Source: VRUE01 sp963695835
Lineage (GTDB): Bacteria; Actinomycetota; Thermoleophilia; Solirubrobacterales; 70-9
Length of the DNA stretch: 64,000 nucleotides
NCBI GenBank assembly: GCA_963695835.1
Contig: CAVOHR010000001.1
Coordinates: forward strand, 1,362,631 to 1,426,630
Reading direction: 5' to 3'
Of the stretch, positions 24,972 through 33,965 are shown in pieces. Under the pieces are notes generated by a model that had not been told where the DNA came from, made no database searches, and was given only the letters and a program-made list of their open reading frames with translations. A program made the translations under genes and the position numbers. The number at the start of each line of letters is the position of its first letter. The stretch's first letter is position 1.

Positions 24972-26006
24972 ATGCCCCAGCCGCTGATAGAGCGATATCG
25001 GGAGCGGCTTTCGCTGGAGCCCGATGACCCGGTGGTGAGCCTCAACGAGGGATCGACGCCGTTGATCGAGGCGCCGCGGTTGTCGGAGAGGATCGGGCTG
25101 CGGGCGTATTTGAAGTTCGAAGGGGCGAACCCGACCGGGTCGTTCAAGGACCGGGGGATGACCGTCGCCGTGTCCCGCGCCAAGGGGCGGGGGGCGGAGG
25201 CGGTGATCTGCGCCTCGACCGGCAACACCGCCGCGAGTGCCGCCGCCTACGCGGCGCGGGCGGGGATGCGGGGGGCGGTGATCGTGCCGGAGGGCAAGAT
25301 CGCGATCGGCAAGCTGGCCCAGGCGCTGATGCACGGGGCGCGGGTGATCGCCCTCCAGGGCAACTTCGACGAGGCGCTACAGCTCGTCCGCGCGCTCGCC
25401 GAGAAGCACCCGATCGAGCTGGTCAACTCGGTCAACCCCTACCGGATCGAGGGCCAGAAGACGGCCGCCTTCGAGGTCGTCGAGGAGCTGGGCGAGGCGC
25501 CCGGCGCGCTGGCGATCCCGGTCGGCAACGCCGGCAACGTGACCGCCTGGTGGCGCGGCTTTCAGGAGATGGGCGCGGCGCCGGTGAACTACGGCTTCCA
25601 GGCGGAGGGCGCGGCGCCGCTGGTCCGCGGCGAGCCCGTCGCCAACCCCGAGACGGTCGCCTCGGCGATCCGGATCGGCAATCCGGCCCGCTGGGAGGAG
25701 GCGATGGACGCCTTCACCGCCTCGCGAGGGCGCGTCGCCGCCGTCTCCGACGAGCAGATCCTCGATGCCTACCGCTGGCTGGCGAACGGCGAAGGCGTCT
25801 TCTGCGAGCCCGCCTCCGCCGCCTCGGTCGCCGGCCTGCTCGCGCATGGCCTGCCGGTCGCCGAGGACGCCGCACCGCCGGAGTCCGTCGTCTGCGTGCT
25901 GACCGGCCACGGGCTCAAGGACCCCGATACCGCCCTCTCCAAGGCCCCGCCGGTGATCAACTGCGAGAACGACCTCAGCGCCGTCGAGCGCGCGGTGTTC
26001 GCGTGA
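24972..26006 (+). CDS. thrC: Threonine synthase
   Basis: 344 residues, fold type II PLP enzyme. Lys59 in 'NPTGSFKDRG' binds PLP; 'ICASTGNTAASAAAYAARAG' and 'AIPVGNAGNVTAWWRG' are the phosphate-binding loops. Converts O-phosphohomoserine to threonine. Third gene of the lysA operon. The codon choice of its first third is richer in GGG and GCG runs than its neighbours, without other sign of transfer. Confidence 0.96.
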   Translation: MPQPLIERYRERLSLEPDDPVVSLNEGSTPLIEAPRLSERIGLRAYLKFEGANPTGSFKDRGMTVAVSRAKGRGAEAVICASTGNTAASAAAYAARAGMRGAVIVPEGKIAIGKLAQALMHGARVIALQGNFDEALQLVRALAEKHPIELVNSVNPYRIEGQKTAAFEVVEELGEAPGALAIPVGNAGNVTAWWRGFQEMGAAPVNYGFQAEGAAPLVRGEPVANPETVASAIRIGNPARWEEAMDAFTASRGRVAAVSDEQILDAYRWLANGEGVFCEPASAASVAGLLAHGLPVAEDAAPPESVVCVLTGHGLKDPDTALSKAPPVINCENDLSAVERAVFA

Positions 26007-26018
26007 TCGTGCTTCGAA

Positions 26019-26054
26019 GGGGGAGAGTTTCAGCCGCCAGGCCCTTGATAGGCC
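26019..26054 (+). promoter_or_regulatory. Conserved leader of DUF4258-DUF2283 module, copy 1
   Basis: A GGGGGAGAGTTTC block starts exactly 36 bases before the ATG, and GCCCTTGATAGGCC abuts it. The same blocks with the same spacing precede copy 2 (28619-28654). The second block is a small inverted repeat (GCCC/GGCC-GGGC), and no Shine-Dalgarno is present. It may combine a -10-like TTGATA with a leaderless start, or an operator (inferred). Confidence 0.5.
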
Positions 26055-26267
26055 ATGCGCTTTTCGCGACATGCGAAGAACTGGGCGCGCCGGCACGGCC
26101 TTGGTGTCGCCGACGCGGAAGAGGTCATCGCAGATCCCATTCGCGTGGATCGAGACGGCAAAGGGAAGCCGCGCTACACGGGAGAGATCAAGGGTATTCG
26201 CGTGCGAGTCGTTGTTGCCCTTGACGAGCCGGACCTGATCGTCACAATCCACGAGAGGAGACGCTGA
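26055..26267 (+). CDS. DUF4258 protein, copy 1 (possible toxin-like partner)
   Basis: 70 residues, basic, with the DUF4258 pattern: 'MRFSRHAKNWARRHGL', a central 'GKPRYTGEIKGIRVRVVVAL' beta-hairpin and 'DLIVTIHERRR'. The fold resembles small BrnT/RelE-like proteins, which suggests but does not prove RNA-directed activity. The stop overlaps the start of the acidic DUF2283 gene by one base (TGATG), the standard two-gene arrangement. It is 70% identical to the protein at 28655. Sits between thrC and thrB. Confidence 0.82.
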   Translation: MRFSRHAKNWARRHGLGVADAEEVIADPIRVDRDGKGKPRYTGEIKGIRVRVVVALDEPDLIVTIHERRR

Positions 26268-26557
26268 TGCGAGCCGACTACGACAGCGAGGCCGACGCCC
26301 TGACGATCGAGTTGCGCCAGGCCGAGCGCTTCGACCATGGCGAGCAGGTCGACGACGACTACTGCAACGTCGGCATCGCCGGCGACCGTGTCGCCGCGGT
26401 GGAGCTTCTCTATCCGGCCGAGCACCTCGATCTCCTCGACGTCGCCGCGGAGCGATACGAACTGGATGGGCCGGCTCTGATCGCCGCAGCGCAGGCGGCT
26501 CTGGCGGCCCCGGATCGTTTGGTCGTCATGGACGTGGCCGAACGCGCCGCCGCTTGA
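26267..26557 (+). CDS. DUF2283 protein, copy 1 (possible antitoxin-like partner)
   Basis: 96 acidic residues. 'MRADYDSEADALTIELRQA' and 'DDDYCNVGIAGDRVAAVELL' match DUF2283, a small beta-rich family commonly encoded after DUF4258. An Ala-rich helical tail follows. The acidic partner downstream of a basic one resembles a toxin-antitoxin layout, though neither activity is established. It ends 30 bases before the thrB start, so module and thrB are probably co-transcribed. Confidence 0.82.
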   Translation: MRADYDSEADALTIELRQAERFDHGEQVDDDYCNVGIAGDRVAAVELLYPAEHLDLLDVAAERYELDGPALIAAAQAALAAPDRLVVMDVAERAAA

Positions 26558-26587
26558 TCGGCGCGACGGTGTAGAACCTTCGTTCTG

Positions 26588-27472
26588 GTGACCGCCCGCC
26601 GCCGACTCGTCCGCGTTCCCGCCTCCTCGGCCAACCTCGGGCCGGGCTACGACACGATGGCGGCGGCGCTGTCGATGTTCCTCGAGCTGGAGGTCGAGGA
26701 GGCGGGCGAGTTCTCGCTCGACCCGGGCGGGCTCGGCGTCCCGACCGGGCGCGACAACCTGGTCGTCCGTGCCTTCGACAGCCTCCACTCGGCCGACGGG
26801 ATCGCCTTCCGGTTGGGCGGCGACGGCATCCCGCTCGCCCGCGGCCTCGGCTCGAGCGCGGCGGCGATCGTCGCCGGCCTGTTCGCCGCCGACCACATGT
26901 TCGAGCTGGCGCTCTCCAAGCAGGAGCTGCTGGTCCGGGCGGCCGAGCTGGAGGGGCACCCCGACAATGTCGCGGCGGCGATCTACGGCGGCTTCGTCGT
27001 CTGCGGCCGCGACGAGACCGGGATCCCGACCGCGGCCCGCTTCGACCCGCCGAGCGGGCTCGAGGGGATCGCCGTGATCCCCGCCGAGGAGGTCTCGACC
27101 GCGCGGGCGCGGGAGGCGATCCCGGACGAGGTGCCGCTGGCCGACGCCGTCGCCAACGTCGCCGCCGCCTCGCGCCTGGTGCTCGGCCTGCTGCGCGGCG
27201 ACCTCGACCTGCTCGCCGCCGGCCTCGAGGACCGCATCCACCAGCCGCGCCGCCGCGACCTCTACCCGCGCTCGATGGAGCTGGTCGACTCGGCGCGCGA
27301 GCTGGGCGCACTCGGCGCGACGATCTCCGGCGCCGGCCCGACCGTGCTCGTCTGGACCACCTGGCAGGACGCCGGCAAGGTCGCCGAGGCCCTCGAATCG
27401 CGCTGCGAGGGCTGGGCCGAAGTCCGCCGCCTCCCCTTCAGCCCCCACGGCGCCGACGTGCCCGAGCTTTGA
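26588..27472 (+). CDS. thrB: Homoserine kinase
   Basis: 294 residues from a GTG start. GHMP-kinase motifs: N-terminal 'VRVPASSANLGPGYDTMAAA', ATP loop 'PLARGLGSSAAAIVAGL' and C-terminal 'GALGATISGAGPTVLVW'. Phosphorylates homoserine for ThrC. Separated from thrC by the DUF4258-DUF2283 pair. An element with 20-bp perfect hairpin arms starts 3 bases after its stop, ending the aspartate-family operon. Confidence 0.95.
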   Translation: MTARRRLVRVPASSANLGPGYDTMAAALSMFLELEVEEAGEFSLDPGGLGVPTGRDNLVVRAFDSLHSADGIAFRLGGDGIPLARGLGSSAAAIVAGLFAADHMFELALSKQELLVRAAELEGHPDNVAAAIYGGFVVCGRDETGIPTAARFDPPSGLEGIAVIPAEEVSTARAREAIPDEVPLADAVANVAAASRLVLGLLRGDLDLLAAGLEDRIHQPRRRDLYPRSMELVDSARELGALGATISGAGPTVLVWTTWQDAGKVAEALESRCEGWAEVRRLPFSPHGADVPEL

Positions 27473-27474
27473 CC

Positions 27475-27526
27475 GGGCGTGCCGGGAGTTGACCGCCAAA
27501 TAGGGTGGTCAACTCCCGGCACGCCC
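27475..27526. repeat. Hairpin repeat family E, copy 1
   Basis: Perfect 20-bp arms 27475-27494 and 27507-27526. The inner part GAGTTGACC-GCC-(6)-GGT-GGTCAACTC is shared with 54752-54803, as are the outer CGTGCC/GGCACG ends. It follows thrB and has no T-tract. Likely transcript end for the lysA-thrB unit. Confidence 0.7.
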
Positions 27527-27550
27527 GCCGCGGGGCATTACCATCGCGCG

Positions 27551-28612
27551 GTGGGAACGCGCCCGAGATGGATCGCCGTGGCCTTGGTGGGAGTGGTTCT
27601 CCTGGCCCTGCCGGCGGCGGCGCAGGCGACCCTGGTCTTCACCCGGCAGCCGCTCAACCCGGTCGTCTGGGCGGCTGGAGACGACGGCTCGGGGGCGCAC
27701 AGGCTCGTCGCCGGGTCTGATCCGCGGGTCTCGCCCGACGGGCAGATCGTCGCCCTGCTGCACCAGGGGAAGGGACGAAACGCACAGCCGGAACTGATCC
27801 TCGCGCCGGCGAACGGCAGCGCGCCGGCCGGCAGGCTGGCCACCGGCTGGCGCGAACCGTCGACCTTCGCCTGGTCGCCCGACTCCAAATCGGCAGTCGC
27901 CGTGCTCGGCCCCGAAATCGGGCGGAAGCGGCTGGTCCTGATCGACACGGCGACCGGCGCGCAGCGGACGATCGCCCGCGGCTTCTTCTCCGGGGTCAGC
28001 TTCGCGCCGGAAGGCGGGGCGCTCGTGTACGGCAGGGCGGCGAGCGAAGGCTTCCCGCCTCGCAGCGACGTCTACATGTTCGACATCCCCATCCCGGGTG
28101 TGGTCAACGTGCAGGCTCCGCAGCTGCACCACCGCCTGACCACCGACCATCGTTCGGGCTATCCGCTCTGGGGCCCCGGCGGCACGATCGTCTTCGTCAA
28201 GCAGCTCGGCGCAAGGCAGCGCCGCTACGGTCCCAAGAACGAGCTCTACCTGATGAACCCCGAAGGCAAGGCGGTGCGCCGCCTCACCCACACCAAGGTC
28301 GATCCATTGCTGCAGGGCCTCTACCCGACCGCCTGGTCCGCCAGCGGCAACCGCCTGCTGGCCGAGTTCGAGGGCCAGGACACGACCTACGCGGTCACCG
28401 TGAACCCCCGCACCGGCGCCCAGCGGGCGCTGACCAAGGAACGCGAGCAGGGCTTCGTCGGCACCGCCCTCTCCGCCGACGGCAGCACGGTGCTCGGCTG
28501 GCTGGGCGGCTTCGAACCGGGCGCCGGGCACAAGGTCGTGACGATCCCCTACGGCGGCGGCAAGCCAACGGTCCTAGCGAAGAACGCCTCCGAACCCGAC
28601 TGGAGCCGCTGA
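27551..28612 (+). CDS. Exported TolB-like beta-propeller protein
   Basis: 353 residues from the GTG at 27551, which places a signal peptide right at the N-terminus ('WIAVALVGVVLLALPAAAQA'). The mature part contains TolB/PD40-type propeller repeats: 'GSDPRVSPDGQIVALL', 'STFAWSPDSKSAVAVLG', 'SGVSFAPEGGALVYG', 'RSGYPLWGPGGTIVFV' and 'TALSADGSTVLGWLGG'. No enzymatic domain is attached. Probably extracytoplasmic protein-binding or sensing. Glu is mostly GAA, as in the other exported proteins here. Confidence 0.82.
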   Translation: MGTRPRWIAVALVGVVLLALPAAAQATLVFTRQPLNPVVWAAGDDGSGAHRLVAGSDPRVSPDGQIVALLHQGKGRNAQPELILAPANGSAPAGRLATGWREPSTFAWSPDSKSAVAVLGPEIGRKRLVLIDTATGAQRTIARGFFSGVSFAPEGGALVYGRAASEGFPPRSDVYMFDIPIPGVVNVQAPQLHHRLTTDHRSGYPLWGPGGTIVFVKQLGARQRRYGPKNELYLMNPEGKAVRRLTHTKVDPLLQGLYPTAWSASGNRLLAEFEGQDTTYAVTVNPRTGAQRALTKEREQGFVGTALSADGSTVLGWLGGFEPGAGHKVVTIPYGGGKPTVLAKNASEPDWSR

Positions 28613-28618
28613 CGGGCA

Positions 28619-28654
28619 GGGGGAGAGTTTCCGGCGCTGTGCCCTTGATAGGGC
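28619..28654 (+). promoter_or_regulatory. Conserved leader of DUF4258-DUF2283 module, copy 2
   Basis: Same two blocks and spacing as 26019-26054: GGGGGAGAGTTTC 36 bases before the ATG and GCCCTTGATAGGGC immediately before it. Here the second block is a perfect GCCC/GGGC inverted repeat around TTGATA. Confidence 0.5.
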
Positions 28655-28867
28655 ATGCGCTTTACGCGACATGCCAAGAATCAGGCTCGACAGGTGGGAG
28701 TCACCGCCGCCGACGCCGAGGCCATGATCTCCAATCCCGACCAGGTCGATTTCGACGAGGACGGCAAGCCTCGGTACACCGGGTACATCCGGGGCATTCG
28801 AATGCGGGCTGTGGTCGCGCTTGACGAACCCGATGTGATCGTCACAATCCATGAGAGGAGACGATGA
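28655..28867 (+). CDS. DUF4258 protein, copy 2 (possible toxin-like partner)
   Basis: 70 residues, 49 identical to the copy at 26055. Conserved blocks are 'RHAKN', 'GKPRYTG', 'VVALDEPD' and the end 'IVTIHERRR'; differences cluster at residues 10-36. Basic, no signal peptide. Overlaps the following DUF2283 gene by 4 bases (ATGA). The equal length without indels implies that both copies are maintained under selection. Confidence 0.82.
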   Translation: MRFTRHAKNQARQVGVTAADAEAMISNPDQVDFDEDGKPRYTGYIRGIRMRAVVALDEPDVIVTIHERRR

Positions 28868-29157
28868 TGCGAGCCGACTTCGACAGCGAGGCGAACGCCC
28901 TTTCGATCGAGTTGCGGAGGGTCGAGCGCTTCGACCATCAGGACCAGGTCGACGACGACTACTGCAACGTCGGCATCGTCGGTGGCCAGGTGGTCGACGT
29001 CGAGCTGCTCAATCCCGACCGCCACCTGGACCTACTCGAGCTGGCCGCAAAGCGCTACGAGCTGGATGGAGCTGCGCTGGTCGCTGCCGCGCAGGCGGCG
29101 CTGGCCGCGCCCGATCGGGTTGTCGAGCTCGAGGTCGCGGCACGGGTCGCCGCCTGA
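28864..29157 (+). CDS. DUF2283 protein, copy 2 (possible antitoxin-like partner)
   Basis: 97 residues if read from the first of two tandem ATGs, 96 from the second, which aligns with copy 1. 'MRADFDSEANALSIELRRV' and 'DDDYCNVGIVGGQVVDVELL' identify DUF2283. Acidic with an Ala-rich tail. Followed by the gltB promoter region, so this second module is not embedded in an operon with a biosynthetic gene as the first one is. Confidence 0.82.
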   Translation: MMRADFDSEANALSIELRRVERFDHQDQVDDDYCNVGIVGGQVVDVELLNPDRHLDLLELAAKRYELDGAALVAAAQAALAAPDRVVELEVAARVAA

Positions 29158-29223
29158 TCGCCTGCGTTTTCCCGCTAACTGCGAGGAAATGCAAAAAAGA
29201 CGAGGGAGACGCGCGACCGTCCC

Positions 29224-29229
29224 TATAAT
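29224..29229 (+). promoter_or_regulatory. -10 box of the gltB promoter
   Basis: A consensus TATAAT, rare in this GC-rich window, 62 bases before the gltB ATG. No good -35 is visible 16-18 bases upstream (CGAGGG). GGGAGG is the ribosome-binding site, 5 bases before the ATG. Confidence 0.55.
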
Positions 29230-29291
29230 CCGCTGACTCGTCAACCCGTCGCGCGCCCGCTCGGAGAAGGCGCGGAAACCGGGAGGTCAGC

Positions 29292-32200
29292 ATGTCGGAT
29301 ACCCAGTCCCGTGAGCTTCACGGTGAGAGCCCCGTCCGCTACTCGCCAGAGCGCGCCTACCGGCCGCTCGTCTCTCCGCCGAGCGTCGAGGACAAGGACG
29401 CCTGCGCGATCTACGCCTCGGTGCGCAAGGACGCGACGCCGAGCCACGAGCCGGTCGAACGGGCGGTCCCGGCGCTTCAGAAGATGCTCCACCGGGCGGG
29501 CAACGTCGACGGCGAGGGCGATGGCTGCGGCCTCCTGCTCGACATCCCGCGCAAGATCTGGGCCGAGGAGGTGCGCGCCGGCGGCCACGACCCCTCGCTG
29601 ACCCTCGACGACGCCTTCGCCGTCGCCCACGTCTTCGTCGAGCGCTCCCAGAACCTCGAGCGCGTCCAGCACGACGCCCGCGAGCTGCTCGGCCGGGGCG
29701 GCTTCCGCATCCTCGCCGAGCGGATCGGCGCCGTCGACTCGCCGGCGCTGGGCCCGACCGCGCGCGAGGATGAGCCCCACTTCTGGCAGATCGCCGGCCT
29801 CGTCGCCGACGCCTCGCGCCGCGACCGGGTCCTCTTCGACCTGCTGATCGAGCTCGAGCAGGAGCTCGACATCCACGTCCCGTCGCTCTCGGCGACGACC
29901 TGCGTCTACAAGGTGATGGGCGCGCCGAAGGTGCTGGGCGAGTACTACCCGGACCTGTGCGACGAGCGCTTCGAGACGATCGGCTGCTTCGGCCACAACC
30001 GCTACTCGACCAACACCTGGCCCTCCTTCAAGCGGGTGCAGCCGTTCTCGGTGCTCGGCCACAACGGCGAGATCAACACGATCGAGCAGCTGCGCCAGGA
30101 GGCGCGGATGCTTGGCGTGCCGATCGCTCCCGGCTCCTCGGACTCGCAGGACCTCAACCGGACGATCGACACGCTGATCAGCCGCGGCGGCCTCAGCCTC
30201 GCCGAGGCGATGGAGATGGTCGTGCCGCCGATCGTCGCCGAGATCCGCTCGCTGCCCGAGGACCTGCACCGCTTCTACATGTACCTGCGCCAGGCGATGG
30301 GCCCGTTCGCGCAGGGCCCGGTGGCGCTGATCGCCCGCCACAACGGAGAGTGCGTCTTCTCCGCCGACGCGCTCGGCCTGCGCCCGCTCTGGCAGGTCGA
30401 GACGAGCGAGGACTTCGTCTTCAGCTCCGAGCCCGGCGTCGTCGCCGTCGCCGAGATGGTCGCCGAGCCGAAGCCGCTCGCCCCCGGCGAGAAGGCGCTG
30501 GTGGCGATCGACCGCGAGAGCAGGCGCTCGACCCTGCACCCGCACCACGAGATGCTGCGGATCGTCCGCGACCGCTGGCTCGCCCGCAACGGCGCCGAGG
30601 AGACCGCCGCCTACGACCGCGCCCTGGCGACCGGCGGGCCGCTCGAGGGCGGCGACGTGCCCGGCTACTCCGACGCCGGGCCGGAAGAGCCGGTCAAGGT
30701 CGTCGACCGCGTCCTCGCCGGCTTCGGCTGGCAGCGCGACGACGTCAAGCTGGTCCAGCAGATGGCCTCCAACGGGGCCGAGCCGATCGGCTCGCTCGGC
30801 TACGACGGACCGCTGGCGGCGCTCTCGCCGGAGCGCCAGAACCTCGCCGACTACTTCAAGGAGACGGTCGCCGTCGTCACCAACCCGGCGATCGACCGCG
30901 AGCGCGAGGTCGAGCACTTCTCGACCCGGGCGGTGTTCGGGCGCCGCCCGTCGCTCGATGCCGCCGGCGAGGACACCGGCACGGTGGAGACCTCCTTCCC
31001 GGTGATCCTCGGCGGCCACCACGGCATGGCGCCGCTCTCCGACAAGGCATACCGCCGGATCGCCCGCGAGCAGCGCACCTACCTGCTCGAGGACCTCTGG
31101 GAGGAGTTCCGGGGGCGGGCCGGCGCGGTCGACATCTCGCTGCTCGAGTCGGAGACGACCAAGGGGGCGATCGAACGGATCAAGCAGGAGGCGGTGAAGG
31201 GGGTGCGCAACGGCGCCGAGCTGCTGATCCTCACCGACCGCACCGTCTACGACGCCGACCGGCGCTACCTCGACCCGCACCTGGCGACCTCGGCGGTCGA
31301 CCAGGCGCTGAAGCAGTTCCGGGTCGAGCCCGGCGAGGAGAACCTGCGCCGCCGCTGCGGCATCGTCCTGCGCTCGGCGGCGATCCGCAACGTCCACGAC
31401 ACGATGCTCGCACTCGGCCTCGGCGCCGACGGCGTCTGCCCCTACACGATGGTCGAGGTGATCTGCGTCGAGGACTACCAGGCCGACATCGGCAACCTCT
31501 GCGCGGCGCTGAAGAAGGGGATCGAGAAAGTGATCTCGACGATCGGCATCCACGAGGTGCGCGGCTATGCCCGCCAGTTCTCCTCGATCGGGGTGCGGCC
31601 CGAGCTGGCCGAGATCTTCCAGACCGAGGCCTTCGCCGCCTCCGAGCGTGGAGGGGTCGGCTTCGCCGCGCTCGACGAGGACACGAACGAGCGGGCGCGC
31701 GTTCTCGCCGGCGACGAGGACGCCAGGCCGGCGAAGACGTTCCGCTTCTACCCGAAGGTCTACAAGGCGGCGATCGCGACCGCGAACGGCACCGGCTCCT
31801 ACGAGGAGTATTCGGAGAAGGTCCGCGACCTGGAGCGCCAGAGCCCGATCTCGATGCGCCACATCATGGGGCTGGTGGGCGACCGGGAGCCTCTGAAGGA
31901 CCCCAGCGTCGTGGACGCCGGCGTCGGCCACCACGACTACCCGGTCGTGATCTCCTCGATGAGCTTCGGCTCGCAGTCCGAGCCGGCCTTCCGCGCCTAC
32001 GCGGAGGCGGCGAAATCGATCAACGTCCTCTGCGTCAACGGCGAGGGCGGCGAGATCCGCGACATGTACGGCCACTACCGCAAGTGGCGCGGCCAGCAGG
32101 TCGCCTCGGGCCGCTTCGGCGTCTCGGCGGAGATGATCAACTCCTCCTACCTCGCCGAGATCAAGATCGGCCAGGGGGCGAAGCCCGGCGAGGGCGGCCA

Positions 32201-33965
32201 CCTGCCGGGCAAGAAGGTCTCCGAGAAGGTCGCCGCGGCGCGTAACGCGGCCCCCGGCACCGACCTGATCTCGCCCTCCAACAACCACGACCTCTACTCG
32301 ATCGAGGACCTGGCCGAGCTGATCGACGAGCTGAAGACGGTCAACCCCGACGTGCGCATCTCGGTCAAGGTGCCGGTGGTGCCGAACATCGGCACGATCG
32401 GCCTCGGCATCGCCAAGGCGGGCGCCGACATCATCACCCTCTCCGGTTTCGAGGGCGGCACCGGCGCCGCCCGCCAGCATGCCCTGCGCCACGTCGGCCT
32501 GCCCTCGGACATCGGCACCCGCGCCGTGCACCGGGCGCTGATGGAGGCCGGCCTGCGCAACCGGGTCGAGATCTGGGCCGACGGCGGCTACCGCACCGGC
32601 CACGACATCGTCAAGCTGCACTGCCTCGGCGCCAACCGGGTCGGCTTCGGCACCCTGGCGATGGTCAGCCTCGGCTGCACGATCTGCCGCGGCTGCCAGC
32701 TCGACACCTGCCACGTCGGCATCGCCACCCAGATCGAGACGGTCGAGCAGGCCCAGCAGCACGGGCTGAAGAAGTTCACCCCGCAGGAGGTCGACGGCGC
32801 GGCCGAGAGCTGCGCCCGCTTCTTCCAGGCGATGGGCGAGGAGGTCAAGCAGGTCGTCGCCTCGCTCGGCTACGACCGCGCCCAGGACCTGATCGGCCGC
32901 TACGACCTGCTCGAGCAGGTATCCCACCACGAGCAGGTTGACCTGGCGTCGCTGATCACGCCGCTGGAGGAGTTCCTCGACCTCGAGCCGCTCGACCTGC
33001 CGGTCGCCGAGGAGGTCGCCGACCAGCGGGCCGAAGCGGGGCTCGTCGTCGCCCGGCCGATCCGCATGGAGGCGAAGGCCGCCTCGGCGCAGATCGGCGC
33101 CCTGGCCGGCGAGATCTGCTCCGGCCACACCGTGCGCAGCGAGTTCCCGCGCCACACCGACGCCAACGACCGCGTGCTCGGCACCGAGCTGTCCGGCGCG
33201 ATCGCCCGCTCGCGCATCTTCGACGGCGGCCCGGAGCCGGGCGAGGACGTGCTCGCCAGCCTCGAGTTCAACGGCGGCTCGGTCGCCGGCCAGGGGCTCG
33301 GCGCCTTCAACTCATACGGCGTCTCGATCCGGGTCGAGGGCGGCGCCCAGGACGGCGTCGGCAAGACGATGCTGGGCGGGACCGTCGCCGTGCTGAAGGG
33401 CAAGGGCGCCAAGGGCCGCCGGCTCAACGGCTCGGTCGGCAAGTCGTTCGCCTACGGCGCCCAGCGCGGCCGCCTGTTCGTCCAGGGCTCGGCCGACTCG
33501 CGCTTCTGCATCCGCCTCTCCGGCGCCGACGTCGTGCTCGGCGGCGAGCCCGAGGAGGCGATCGACGACAGCCGCGGCTGCCTGGTCGACCGGGCCAACG
33601 CCAAGGGCTTCGCCTTCGAGTACATGACCTCGGGCCGCGCCGTGGTGCTCGGCGACCTCGGGCCCTGGGCCTGCGCCGGGATGACCGGCGGCCGCGTCTA
33701 CGTCCGCCACGACGCCTTCGGGATCGACCGCGAGGCGATCGAGCGGCGGCTCGGCGAGGGCGCCAAGGTGGAGCTGCGCGAGCTCGACGCCGAGGGCCAT
33801 CTCGACATCGAAGACCTGCTCTCCCATTACGCGGATGAGCTGCGGGCGACAGCTCAGGACGAGGAGGCCGAGCGGATGCTCTCGCTCGCCGCCGGTGCCG
33901 AGCAGAACTTCATGATGGTCGTCCCGCACAAGGTGCAGGCCGACCCGAGCATCTCTACCGAGTAG
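29292..33965 (+). CDS. gltB: Glutamate synthase, large subunit
   Basis: 1557 residues, normal length. Glutamine amidotransferase domain with nucleophile Cys38 ('DKDACAIYAS'), so a 37-residue propeptide is probably removed, as in other GltB proteins. Then central and FMN-binding synthase domains ('GFEGGTGAARQHALRHVG', 'EIWADGGYRTGHDIVKLH'), the 3Fe-4S cysteine cluster 'CTICRGCQLDTCHVG', and a C-terminal GXGXG beta-helix ('GGTVAVLKGKGAKGRRLN'). Makes two glutamates from glutamine and 2-oxoglutarate. The usual partner gltD does not follow; the next genes are on the other strand. Confidence 0.97.
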   Translation: MSDTQSRELHGESPVRYSPERAYRPLVSPPSVEDKDACAIYASVRKDATPSHEPVERAVPALQKMLHRAGNVDGEGDGCGLLLDIPRKIWAEEVRAGGHDPSLTLDDAFAVAHVFVERSQNLERVQHDARELLGRGGFRILAERIGAVDSPALGPTAREDEPHFWQIAGLVADASRRDRVLFDLLIELEQELDIHVPSLSATTCVYKVMGAPKVLGEYYPDLCDERFETIGCFGHNRYSTNTWPSFKRVQPFSVLGHNGEINTIEQLRQEARMLGVPIAPGSSDSQDLNRTIDTLISRGGLSLAEAMEMVVPPIVAEIRSLPEDLHRFYMYLRQAMGPFAQGPVALIARHNGECVFSADALGLRPLWQVETSEDFVFSSEPGVVAVAEMVAEPKPLAPGEKALVAIDRESRRSTLHPHHEMLRIVRDRWLARNGAEETAAYDRALATGGPLEGGDVPGYSDAGPEEPVKVVDRVLAGFGWQRDDVKLVQQMASNGAEPIGSLGYDGPLAALSPERQNLADYFKETVAVVTNPAIDREREVEHFSTRAVFGRRPSLDAAGEDTGTVETSFPVILGGHHGMAPLSDKAYRRIAREQRTYLLEDLWEEFRGRAGAVDISLLESETTKGAIERIKQEAVKGVRNGAELLILTDRTVYDADRRYLDPHLATSAVDQALKQFRVEPGEENLRRRCGIVLRSAAIRNVHDTMLALGLGADGVCPYTMVEVICVEDYQADIGNLCAALKKGIEKVISTIGIHEVRGYARQFSSIGVRPELAEIFQTEAFAASERGGVGFAALDEDTNERARVLAGDEDARPAKTFRFYPKVYKAAIATANGTGSYEEYSEKVRDLERQSPISMRHIMGLVGDREPLKDPSVVDAGVGHHDYPVVISSMSFGSQSEPAFRAYAEAAKSINVLCVNGEGGEIRDMYGHYRKWRGQQVASGRFGVSAEMINSSYLAEIKIGQGAKPGEGGHLPGKKVSEKVAAARNAAPGTDLISPSNNHDLYSIEDLAELIDELKTVNPDVRISVKVPVVPNIGTIGLGIAKAGADIITLSGFEGGTGAARQHALRHVGLPSDIGTRAVHRALMEAGLRNRVEIWADGGYRTGHDIVKLHCLGANRVGFGTLAMVSLGCTICRGCQLDTCHVGIATQIETVEQAQQHGLKKFTPQEVDGAAESCARFFQAMGEEVKQVVASLGYDRAQDLIGRYDLLEQVSHHEQVDLASLITPLEEFLDLEPLDLPVAEEVADQRAEAGLVVARPIRMEAKAASAQIGALAGEICSGHTVRSEFPRHTDANDRVLGTELSGAIARSRIFDGGPEPGEDVLASLEFNGGSVAGQGLGAFNSYGVSIRVEGGAQDGVGKTMLGGTVAVLKGKGAKGRRLNGSVGKSFAYGAQRGRLFVQGSADSRFCIRLSGADVVLGGEPEEAIDDSRGCLVDRANAKGFAFEYMTSGRAVVLGDLGPWACAGMTGGRVYVRHDAFGIDREAIERRLGEGAKVELRELDAEGHLDIEDLLSHYADELRATAQDEEAERMLSLAAGAEQNFMMVVPHKVQADPSISTE

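Noticed and set aside
26019..29157. The DUF4258-DUF2283 modules as recently inserted mobile elements
   Set aside because: No direct repeats, inverted ends or integrase are present, base composition matches neighbours, and the two copies are well diverged.
29241..33155. A 1304-codon open frame on the minus strand across gltB
   Set aside because: It is the antisense shadow of gltB. Its translation is Arg/Asp/Val/Leu-rich low-complexity sequence without domains, as expected from GC-rich codons read backwards.
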